64,000 bases of DNA from Synoicihabitans lomoniglobus (GTDB lineage: Bacteria; Verrucomicrobiota; Verrucomicrobiia; Opitutales; Opitutaceae): the NCBI RefSeq assembly GCF_029023725.1, contig NZ_CP119075.1:2227501-2291500 (forward strand), in the 5' to 3' direction. The notes beneath the pieces were generated by a model that was not told where the DNA came from, ran no database searches, and saw nothing but the letters and a program-made list of their open reading frames with translations. Below are positions 25,196-32,809 of this stretch, piece by piece. Position 1 is the stretch's first letter. Every line of letters starts with the position of its first letter. Both the position numbers and the translations under genes were made by a program.

Positions 25196-26524
25196 ATGGT
25201 CGCCTCTTCCTCTTCCTCCTCCGGCACCTCCGCCCCGCGCCCCACTTCGTCCGGTCGCATGGTGGCCGTGCAGGAGATGACCCGCCTCCAACGCCGCCTG
25301 TTCGAACTCGAGCGCGCGTTCATCACCACCGCCACGTCGCTGGTGCCGCGGGTCGGTGAGCCCGAGCTCAAATACCTGATTTGCCAACACGTCTGGGAAA
25401 GCGCCGGCCACGCTCGCTTCATTCGCGAACGCGGCCGCGAGTTGTCCGGTTTCGGTCAGAATGACACCGTGCGGCCCGAGATCAAACGGGTCTACCTGGA
25501 AGCTGCCGTCGCACCCGACGAGGCGTGCGCGCTGGCTGGTTTTTACCGCGTGCTGAAACCACAGTTGCTGGCCGCCTACCGGCACTACCTCGAAGCGACC
25601 CATCTGCTCGCCGACTGGCCCTCGCGTCGCCTGGTCGAGGAGTTCATCCTCGATGAGGAGCGTCACGCCCAGGAAATCCAAACGTGGCTCGAAACCACAC
25701 CCGCGATCGACGACTGGTGCGCCCACCTCCAATCCGCCTACGCCACGCTCGGCGGAGATTCCGGACAACCTTTCGTGGGTTCGCTCCCCGACGGTTTTGC
25801 CTGGCGTCAGGAAACCGCGCCTTACGCGCACCCGGCCACCTGCAACCGCGGTAAATACCCGCTCTGCTCCAGTGTTTTCAGCGAAGACCCGGAGGAGACT
25901 CCGATCGTGCGCGCCTGGTTGACCGACCCGAAGACCGACGCCCGCATCATTCGCACCATGATCTACGTGTGGCTCATGATGGAACTCGATGCCGTCGACT
26001 ACCTCGCCACCGTTTTCATCGACACCCCGGAAGCCCCGTTCGATCTGCATCACGACATGGCCCGGCACCTGTGGGACGAGTCACGCCACAGCCAATTCGG
26101 GTTCCGCCAGCTGCCCAAACACGGCATCGACCTGATGACCGTCGAACACTCCCTCGATCTCTACAACATCCTCGTAAACATGCCGCCGGCGGAACGCTAC
26201 GCGATGATGACGATGGAGTTCGAAGCCGGCAGTTTCCCGACCAAGGCCCACATCATGGACCGGGTGCGCGAGCTCAATGATTTCGAAGCCGACACCCTGC
26301 TCGCCTTCGATCGCAACGATGAGCAAAACCATGTGCGCTACGGCCACCGGTGGCTGCCCGTGATCATGAAACTCTGCGGCGTGCACGAGCCCGTGGATGT
26401 CTTCGTCGCCGCCACCCAAAAACGCTTCGCCGAACTCGCTGAGATCCACGGCGGGAAGACCCCGCATTCCCTGTCTCCGGCCGATCGATTGACCGGGGCC
26501 AAGATCGCGGCCGCCGTGGTTTAG
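25196..26524 (+). CDS. Ferritin-like di-iron protein, two helical domains
   Basis: A 442-residue protein with a low-complexity Ser-rich N-terminus and two regions with di-iron helix-bundle motifs. First region: Glu39 in ELERAF, HVWESAGHARF (Glu68, His72) and EEFILDEERHAQEI (Glu154/155, His157). Second region: YVWLMMELDAVDYL, HLWDESRHSQFGF and FDRNDEQNHVRYGHRW. The repeated E-x-x-H pattern suggests di-iron sites in both halves. No specific family is recognised; it could be a di-iron oxygenase or oxidase. It is co-transcribed with a PhyH oxygenase, and a strong terminator follows at 26554. The ATG at 25196 is chosen because earlier in-frame starts lie inside the previous gene. Confidence 0.65.
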   Translation: MVASSSSSSGTSAPRPTSSGRMVAVQEMTRLQRRLFELERAFITTATSLVPRVGEPELKYLICQHVWESAGHARFIRERGRELSGFGQNDTVRPEIKRVYLEAAVAPDEACALAGFYRVLKPQLLAAYRHYLEATHLLADWPSRRLVEEFILDEERHAQEIQTWLETTPAIDDWCAHLQSAYATLGGDSGQPFVGSLPDGFAWRQETAPYAHPATCNRGKYPLCSSVFSEDPEETPIVRAWLTDPKTDARIIRTMIYVWLMMELDAVDYLATVFIDTPEAPFDLHHDMARHLWDESRHSQFGFRQLPKHGIDLMTVEHSLDLYNILVNMPPAERYAMMTMEFEAGSFPTKAHIMDRVRELNDFEADTLLAFDRNDEQNHVRYGHRWLPVIMKLCGVHEPVDVFVAATQKRFAELAEIHGGKTPHSLSPADRLTGAKIAAAVV

Positions 26525-26553
26525 CACCCGTCTGCAATTTCGTCCTGTTTTCA

Positions 26554-26585
26554 TAAGCCGATCTCGCCTGAGATCGGCTTTTTTT
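26554..26585 (+). terminator. Rho-independent terminator
   Basis: Stem AAGCCGATCT / AGATCGGCTT with a 6-base loop, 10 perfect pairs, followed by a T-run. It ends the PhyH-ferritin-like operon 30 bases after the stop codon. Confidence 0.92.
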
Positions 26586-26633
26586 CGGTCCTAATTCTCC
26601 ATAAATTACCGAACAACAGAAACTAACATTCTA

Positions 26634-26645
26634 ATGAAATTTCAT
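26634..26645. promoter_or_regulatory. Operator palindrome ATGAAATTTCAT (site 1)
   Basis: A perfect 12-base palindrome in the 227-base gap before the symporter operon, 107 bases upstream of its ATG and just behind the terminator of the previous operon. The same core is found in front of lacI and two other transcription units, so it is a probable LacI-family operator. AT-rich sequence follows to about 26680 and may hold the promoter. Confidence 0.6.
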
Positions 26646-26751
26646 GATTATTAATGACTTGTGATTCCCGATTGATTGCAGACGGTCATTGACGCCCCGC
26701 CCGCTCCGTGGCCCCCGGCACCAGGCACAACCCCGATCCCGAACCCTCCGT

Positions 26752-28680
26752 ATGCTTTCCGCCTCCCATCGATTTTTCCTCACTTTCTGGATCCTGATTC
26801 TCAGCGCCGGCGTCGCCTCCGCCAACGAATTGGTTTCTCTCGAAATGCGGGATTTAACCGCCGCTGAAATTGACGAACTCGTCCTGCCCAACGAAGAGCT
26901 GCCCGCCGACCATGCCGCCCCGCCGGCACCTTTGATGGGCGATGCAATTTCGCCGTCCGGACAGGCGTTTCGTCTGGGCGCGAACCTTTCGGGGCCGCAG
27001 CAACTCACGTTTTTTTCCTACCACGCGATCACAAACACTTGGGCCAAAGTTGGATCAATCGATCTACCGGCGGTCCCGGCGCGCTTGTCCCCGATACCAC
27101 GCGGCTTTGTAGTTGGCTTCGAGGGCTCGGACAGGCGCGCCGCGATCGAGGTGGTGCAGGTGAAAAGTTCCCTCCCCGTGATCGATTGGGTCGTGATCGC
27201 AGGCTACCTGATCGCGATGCTCGGCGTGGGGTGGTATTGCTACAATCGGGAAAAACGCGGGGCCGGTTCGACCACGGACTACTTCCTCGCTGGCCGTGAC
27301 GTGCCGTGGTGGGCCGCGGGACTGAGTCTCTACGCCACCGGCACCTCCGCGATCAGTTTCATCGCCATCCCGGCGCTGTCATTTTCCACCAACTGGCTTT
27401 ATCTCGGCCAGCAATGCATCGGCGTCTTCGGACTGTTGTTCGTGGCCTACAAAATCATCCCGGTGCTCCGCCGCCTGAATCTCATTTCCATCTATCACTA
27501 CCTGGAAATGCGGTTTCATCCGTCGATTCGGCTGATGAGCAGTGCGCTCGTGATTCTTTTCCAACTGGTGGGTCGCTTGAGCGTGGTGCTTTATCTGCCG
27601 GCCCTCGCCATCGCCAGCGTGACCGGCGCCAATGTCGTGGTCTGCATCGTGCTGATGGGCTTCGTCACCACACTCTACACGTTGGTCGGCGGCATGAAGG
27701 CCGTGATCTGGACCGACGTCATCCAAGTCTTCGTCATGATGGGCGGCGCCTTGTTCGCGGTGGGCTACATGATCAATGGCATCGACGGCGGCATCGGCGA
27801 AATGATCAACATCGCCAACGCCGAACAGAAGGCGCACCTGTTCGACTTCTCGTGGAATTTCACCACCCCGACCGTTTGGGCGCTGTTTCTGGTGATCCTC
27901 ACCGATGTGCCCACGTGGCCCAAGGAACAGGTGATGATGCAGCGCGTGCTGGCGACGCGCAGCGACAAGGACGCCCGCTCGTCCGTGCTCACATTGGCGG
28001 CCGTGGTCATTCCCGGCAGTTTCTTGTTCTACGCGATCGGCACGGCCTTGTTCACGTTTTACAAAACGCATCCCGACCGCCTGAACCCCTTGATCGATAC
28101 CGACGCGACCTTCCCGGTGTTTATCGCCGCAGAACTGCCCATCGGCATCACCGGACTCATTATTGCCGGTTTGTTTGCGGCCTCGATGTCCACGCTGTCC
28201 AGTGGACTGAACAGCGTTGCCACCCTGTCCTCCATTGATTTCTACGAACGTCTGGTGCCCAAGGCTTCCTCGAAAACCAGTCTGCGCCTCGCTTACGCGG
28301 TGACAATTCTATCCGGCGTCATCAGCACGGCGGTCGCGGTGCTCTTCACCTATTTTGACATCAAATCGATGTTCGACGCCATGCTGCAACTCACGGCCAT
28401 CCTCGGCGGCGGTTTTGCCGGGACGTATGCGTTGGGTCTCTTTACCAAAAGAGCGAACTGGCAGGGGGCTTTGATCGGCACGGGCGCGAGTGTGGCGTGC
28501 GCCGTGCTACTGGCCCCGCTTATCAGTCCCATTCTTCTCAACCCCGCCTCGATCGCCACCTGCATGATCGTCGGCTACCTCGCATCGTGGTTCTTCCCTG
28601 CCCCGACCCAATCCCTCAAAGGACTTTCTGTTTTCACTCCCCGACAATCTCCGATCACTTCCCTGCCTCCTCATGAGTAA
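26752..28680 (+). CDS. Sodium:solute symporter with exported N-terminal domain
   Basis: A 642-residue SSS-family transporter. The ATG at 26752 starts a signal-peptide-like segment (RFFLTFWILILSAGVASA), then about 120 residues of an exported domain with FFSYHAITNTWAKVGSIDLP, resembling one kelch blade. The permease begins near residue 145 (VIDWVVIAGYLIAMLGVGW) with about 13 membrane helices. DYFLAGRDVPWWAAGLSLYATGTSAISFI is the conserved helix-1/helix-2 region, and GLFAASMSTLSSGLNSVATLSSIDFY in helix 8 carries the Ser/Thr sodium site. Its stop overlaps the next start (ATGAGTAA). It probably imports a sugar or sugar acid for the next two enzymes and is under operator site 1. Confidence 0.88.
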   Translation: MLSASHRFFLTFWILILSAGVASANELVSLEMRDLTAAEIDELVLPNEELPADHAAPPAPLMGDAISPSGQAFRLGANLSGPQQLTFFSYHAITNTWAKVGSIDLPAVPARLSPIPRGFVVGFEGSDRRAAIEVVQVKSSLPVIDWVVIAGYLIAMLGVGWYCYNREKRGAGSTTDYFLAGRDVPWWAAGLSLYATGTSAISFIAIPALSFSTNWLYLGQQCIGVFGLLFVAYKIIPVLRRLNLISIYHYLEMRFHPSIRLMSSALVILFQLVGRLSVVLYLPALAIASVTGANVVVCIVLMGFVTTLYTLVGGMKAVIWTDVIQVFVMMGGALFAVGYMINGIDGGIGEMINIANAEQKAHLFDFSWNFTTPTVWALFLVILTDVPTWPKEQVMMQRVLATRSDKDARSSVLTLAAVVIPGSFLFYAIGTALFTFYKTHPDRLNPLIDTDATFPVFIAAELPIGITGLIIAGLFAASMSTLSSGLNSVATLSSIDFYERLVPKASSKTSLRLAYAVTILSGVISTAVAVLFTYFDIKSMFDAMLQLTAILGGGFAGTYALGLFTKRANWQGALIGTGASVACAVLLAPLISPILLNPASIATCMIVGYLASWFFPAPTQSLKGLSVFTPRQSPITSLPPHE

Positions 28681-29776
28681 AATTTACCGCGCCGTCCTGG
28701 TTGGAACCGGGTCCATCTGCGAAGCCCACCTGCGGGCCGTCGAATCCACCGAAGGCCAAGTCGAACTCGTCGCTGCCGTCGATCTCGATCAAGACCGCGT
28801 CGATGCGTTCTGCAAACGCGCCAACGTGCCCGCCGCTTACACGGACTACACCAAAATGCTGCAGGAAGTCGGCCCCGACATCGTGTTGGTCGCCACTCCC
28901 CCCAGTCAGCACGCCGCCATGAGCATCGAAGCCATGGAAGCGGGCGCATGGGTGCTGTGCGAAAAACCGCTCTGCGGCTCGCTCGCCGAACTGGATCGCA
29001 TTCGCGAAGCCGAACAACGCACCGGTTGCTACACCGCCTGCGTGTTCCAAATGCGTTTCGCTTCGTCCAATCTCCACCTCAAGCGCTTGATCGATGCCGG
29101 TCAGTTGGGCCGTCCTTTGGTGGGCGTCTGCAACACGCTGTGGTATCGCGACGCCGCCTACTACGCCGTGCCGTGGCGGGGGCGGTGGGAGACCGAACTC
29201 GGCGGTCCGACCATGGGACTCGGTATCCATGCCATGGATCACTTTCTCGATCTCTTCGGTGAATGGGAGGAAGTTCGCGCCATGGCCGGCACCCTCGATC
29301 GCGACATCGAAGTGGAGGATGTCTCCATGGCAATGGTGCGCTTTTCCAACGGTGCCTTCGGCTCGATCGTCAACAGCGCACTCAGCCCTCGGCAGGAAAC
29401 CAATCTCCGCCTCGATTTCCAACGCGCCACCGTCGAACTCACTCACCTCTACGGCTACACCCGCGACAGCTGGAAAGTCACCCTCGCTCCGCCTGCCCAG
29501 GACGACTCGCTCCTGCAAGCGTGGCAAAGCTACCCGCCCGATGTGGGTTCCACGCACGGTGCCCAGCTGACCGCTTTTGTGAAAAACATGGAACGAGGCG
29601 AGTGCCCCCACACTTCGGGGATCGAGGCCCGCCGCACCATCGAGTTGCTCACCGCCATCTACAAGTCGGCCTTCACCAACCGTCCCGTGTTGCGCGGCTC
29701 GATCGAGCCCGGCGATCCCTATTACACCCAGTTGCACGGTGGCGGAAAACCGTATTCCGCCTCCCCAAATACGTAG
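28673..29776 (+). CDS. Gfo/Idh/MocA family oxidoreductase
   Basis: A 367-residue NAD(P)-dependent sugar or inositol oxidoreductase. The Rossmann motif VLVGTGSICEAHLRAV is at the N-terminus, followed by the ALVDLD-type strand (LVAAVDLDQDRV). The family signature EKPLCGSLAEL contains the catalytic Lys, and the C-terminal domain holds WRGRWETELGGPTMGLGIHAMDHFLDLFG with His in the catalytic position. It overlaps the symporter gene by eight bases and precedes a mutarotase-like gene, suggesting that it oxidises the imported sugar. Confidence 0.92.
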   Translation: MSKIYRAVLVGTGSICEAHLRAVESTEGQVELVAAVDLDQDRVDAFCKRANVPAAYTDYTKMLQEVGPDIVLVATPPSQHAAMSIEAMEAGAWVLCEKPLCGSLAELDRIREAEQRTGCYTACVFQMRFASSNLHLKRLIDAGQLGRPLVGVCNTLWYRDAAYYAVPWRGRWETELGGPTMGLGIHAMDHFLDLFGEWEEVRAMAGTLDRDIEVEDVSMAMVRFSNGAFGSIVNSALSPRQETNLRLDFQRATVELTHLYGYTRDSWKVTLAPPAQDDSLLQAWQSYPPDVGSTHGAQLTAFVKNMERGECPHTSGIEARRTIELLTAIYKSAFTNRPVLRGSIEPGDPYYTQLHGGGKPYSASPNT

Positions 29777-29820
29777 GCGGTCCCGCCACCGCCATCGTCC
29801 GTGCCCGTCGCGCTGTGAGC

Positions 29821-30687
29821 ATGCTTCATCTGGCCAACGCAGAGCTGCGGGTCGACCTGCTTGATCCCACCACGGAGGCCGCTCGTCTCGGGCCCCGCTT
29901 CTGTGGCGGAGGTTACATCTGGCAAATCCATGACCTCCGGGTCGGACCGCTGTTAAGTGGTCCCGAGGGGCCGGAATCCGCGCCGGATCCGTTCAACGGC
30001 CACGGTTTGCCCGAATCATTCCGCGACCGCACGCGCGACGGTCGGGCCTTGCTGTGGAACGAAGTCGGCGACGAAGGCCTCGCCCCCGGTGCCGGCCGAC
30101 TCGGTCGCGACCCATCCGGCGTCGTGCTGACGGCACCACCGGTGTGGAACATCATGGCCGGCGAGAGCCACCTCGAGTTCCGCACCCGCCACGCTGCCGC
30201 CGGGCACGACTGCGAGGTCGTCCGTCGCATTGAACTCTCCGATCGTCGTGTGCGCAGCCACAGCACGCTGGTTAACCGGGCCTCCGCGCCGCTCTCACTG
30301 CAGTGGTTTGCGCATCCTTTCTTTGCCTTGGATGCCGAGCATCACATCGCGCTCTCCGTGCCCCCGACGACCACGTTGGCTGCGGACTCCGGCTTCACTC
30401 TGGCGGCGGGAGTCATCACGCCTGCCCGCCGCTACGACGGTCAGTTCGACGGCGCATTCACCTTGCTCGGATGGCCGACCGGCACGCCGCTGGATGTGCG
30501 TCTCTCGCATCCTCGCCTGCGTGACGGTATTCGGTTTACCACCACATTCGCTCCCGCGGAGTGCCCACTGTGGATGAATGGTTTCACGTGTTCGATTGAA
30601 CCCTATCAAACCCTCGATCTGGCTCCCGGTGAATCCCGGGAATGGACCCTCACCTACGACTTCGGGCTGCCGCACGGCACCGCCTGA
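29821..30687 (+). CDS. Galactose-mutarotase-like fold protein
   Basis: A 288-residue beta-sandwich protein resembling aldose-1-epimerase-type proteins: LANAELRVDLLDPTTEAARLGPRF at the start, HSTLVNRASAPLSLQWFAHPFFAL near 150 with His as a candidate catalytic residue, and SIEPYQTLDLAPGESREWTLTYDF at the end. The ATG at 29821 fits; the frame is open upstream within the previous gene. It probably interconverts sugar anomers for the neighbouring oxidoreductase (inference). Its last 34 bases overlap the 3' end of the convergent S51 peptidase gene. Confidence 0.65.
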   Translation: MLHLANAELRVDLLDPTTEAARLGPRFCGGGYIWQIHDLRVGPLLSGPEGPESAPDPFNGHGLPESFRDRTRDGRALLWNEVGDEGLAPGAGRLGRDPSGVVLTAPPVWNIMAGESHLEFRTRHAAAGHDCEVVRRIELSDRRVRSHSTLVNRASAPLSLQWFAHPFFALDAEHHIALSVPPTTTLAADSGFTLAAGVITPARRYDGQFDGAFTLLGWPTGTPLDVRLSHPRLRDGIRFTTTFAPAECPLWMNGFTCSIEPYQTLDLAPGESREWTLTYDFGLPHGTA

Positions 30688-31391
30688 CCCACCGCAATTT
30701 CGACGCGGTCGCCCCCGGGTCCATAAACCCAAATCGGCCCCAGTCTCGCGGTGAATTTGCCCTGGTGCCAACGCGCCATCGCTCGATCACCCAAAGCCAA
30801 CACGCGCTCGGTCGGATTGAATCGCAGGTAGTGGTGCACCTTCGCGGTGCGCACGCTGTGATCGGGCTGATGATCGGCCCGAGGATGATGCGGATTGAGC
30901 ACGAAAGGCACAAATCCCAGCGCATCCCGGGTTGGAATGTCGGTGACGGGAAAGTCGTTCGTGGCCCCAATCCGCAGACCCGCGACATTTGCCCCCGCAC
31001 TGCTGCCCCCATAAGGCACGCCCGCCTCCACGCGCTCGCGAATCACCGGAATCTGCCCTGATTCGTGGAGCTCACGCAACAACCAGAACGTCTCGCCGCC
31101 CCCAGTGAAAATGGCGTCGGCCGACGCGAGTTGCCGCCGCGCAGCTTCATGATCGTAGTGGTGCAGCGAAAACGCCTCGTGCGGACCAATCGCCGCGAAC
31201 GCGTCCTGCAGCAAACGCTCCATCGCGTCGCGGTCATCGGGATGGGTGGCATGCAACATCAACGCAATACGCCGACAACCGGCATAATGCTCGCGCATGA
31301 TCGGCTGCGTTTCCGGCGCAAACCGATCATCCGCCATCATGGCGCCGCCCACGACCAACACGGAGGCGTTTGGCGAAGGCTGCCACCTCAT
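30654..31391 (-). CDS. Type 1 glutamine amidotransferase-like / peptidase S51 (PepE-like)
   Basis: A 245-residue protein of the dipeptidase E/cyanophycinase group. The nucleophile serine is in VPYGGSSAGANVAG, preceded by the ADAIFTGGGETFWLL strand; the His is in LNPHHPRADH. These enzymes cleave Asp-X dipeptides or beta-aspartyl polymers (family knowledge). The ATG at 31391 overlaps the M28 peptidase stop by ATGA, so it is translationally coupled and last in a five-gene minus-strand operon. Its 3' end overlaps the convergent mutarotase-like gene by 34 bases. Confidence 0.82.
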   Translation of the reverse strand: MRWQPSPNASVLVVGGAMMADDRFAPETQPIMREHYAGCRRIALMLHATHPDDRDAMERLLQDAFAAIGPHEAFSLHHYDHEAARRQLASADAIFTGGGETFWLLRELHESGQIPVIRERVEAGVPYGGSSAGANVAGLRIGATNDFPVTDIPTRDALGFVPFVLNPHHPRADHQPDHSVRTAKVHHYLRFNPTERVLALGDRAMARWHQGKFTARLGPIWVYGPGGDRVEIAVGQAVPCGSPKS

Positions 31392-32809
31392 GGTTCGACC
31401 GGGCCGAATTCCGCCGGCCACATGCCGACCGCCTGGAGTCGTTTCTCCAATTTGGCGTTGCGAAACATCTCCTCGGTGGCGGCCGCGTCCCGGGTGCCGC
31501 CGGGCAGTTCCGGATCGTCGGCCAACGAAACCACCAGCGAAGCAATCACCGCCGAAGATTCACGAATGATCTCCGAACTGAGCTTGTCGAAGGTATCGCC
31601 AAAATCGTGGTAAAACCGGACGGACTCGCGGGGAATGGGCGCGTTGAAGGTGACCGTGCGCACGCCTGCGAGTTGGTAAGGCGTGTGATCACTGGCGATC
31701 CACGTTTTGTTCTCCACGCCACCGCTTAGCGCCGCATCGCCCCGGCCGGTGTTCCAGCGTTCGAGCGCCGGCATCAAATCCGCGTCACCGAGGGCATTGA
31801 CCGCGATGGGCACGCCCACCATGTCGAGATTGACCATGACGATCGGCGGTCGCTCGGCATCAGCGCCTTCCGTGGCCGCGTAACGCGAGCCCCACAGTCC
31901 CTGCTCCTCGCCGTTAAACCACACCAACTCCACCGAGCGCTCCAATTCCTGCCCGCGCAGGGTTCGTGCCAGAGCAAACAACTGCGCGATGCCCAGCCCA
32001 TTGTCCATCGCCCCTTGGCCGCGATCCCAACTGTCGAAATGGGCTCCCACCACAATCGTCTCGGCCGATTTCCCCGGGAAGCGCAGCCGCAGATTCGTGG
32101 TGGTGATGGGCTGCGTGTAGGAGCGCGAACGCAGTCCCACTTTGACCGGCAAACCGCGCGCGATCAGGCGCCGCATCCAAAACCCTTCCTCCTGCGTCAC
32201 TGAAAATATCGGCAACGACAACGGCTCGCCATGAAAGCCGCCGGTCCGCGCCAGCAACTGCCCGCCGCCCTCGCGGTTGATGAACATCAAACCGGCAAAC
32301 CCATGCGCTTTGGCGCGGTCGGCCACATCATTGGCGCGACCGCTCGCGGACGGCCCGAACAGGCCGATCGCCCCCGTCGGCATATCATCCGTAAAGGCTT
32401 CTGCGCCCCCACGCCCCAGATCCACCACCGCACCTTCCATCGCCGCCGAGGTTTCGATGTAGCCGAGACCGATTGCTCTCATTTTGCGTTTAACCGGCAG
32501 GATCATGCGCAGGGTGTCCTCCTCCCGCACCCACCCGGGCATTGAAAACGTTTCCCGCTCCGGCGTGAGTCCCAGATCGTGCAACGCCTGCTCCAGGTCA
32601 TGCAGGGCGGCTTCGTTGGCCGCGCTGCCGGTGAGTCGGCCGCCGTGGTCGTCGCACAGGTGCTCCAAGAACGTGACCGGAGCCTCGTCCGCCAGGACTT
32701 TTTGCGCCGCGCCCGCCGGGGTCAGCGCCATCGCTGGCGTCGACAGTGCCGCCATCACCAATGCCACGATCAGCCCACGCCGATCCGAATGTTTCAAAAA
32801 TCGTTTCAT
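31388..32809 (-). CDS. Secreted M28-family zinc aminopeptidase
   Basis: A 473-residue exported peptidase. With the ATG at 32809 the signal peptide is MKRFLKHSDRRGLIVALVMAALSTPAMA, and the start overlaps the GH127 stop by ATGA. A PA domain lies at about 120-230 (GLMFINREGG). The M28 catalytic set is GAHFDSWDRGQGAMDNG (His and Asp zinc ligands), FNGEEQGLWGS (catalytic Glu plus Glu ligand), VNLDMVG (Asp ligand) and a C-terminal His (FYHDFGDTFDKLS). Coupled to a glycosidase and an S51 peptidase, it suggests breakdown of a glycopeptide or peptide-linked polymer (inference). Confidence 0.9.
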   Translation of the reverse strand: MKRFLKHSDRRGLIVALVMAALSTPAMALTPAGAAQKVLADEAPVTFLEHLCDDHGGRLTGSAANEAALHDLEQALHDLGLTPERETFSMPGWVREEDTLRMILPVKRKMRAIGLGYIETSAAMEGAVVDLGRGGAEAFTDDMPTGAIGLFGPSASGRANDVADRAKAHGFAGLMFINREGGGQLLARTGGFHGEPLSLPIFSVTQEEGFWMRRLIARGLPVKVGLRSRSYTQPITTTNLRLRFPGKSAETIVVGAHFDSWDRGQGAMDNGLGIAQLFALARTLRGQELERSVELVWFNGEEQGLWGSRYAATEGADAERPPIVMVNLDMVGVPIAVNALGDADLMPALERWNTGRGDAALSGGVENKTWIASDHTPYQLAGVRTVTFNAPIPRESVRFYHDFGDTFDKLSSEIIRESSAVIASLVVSLADDPELPGGTRDAAATEEMFRNAKLEKRLQAVGMWPAEFGPVEP

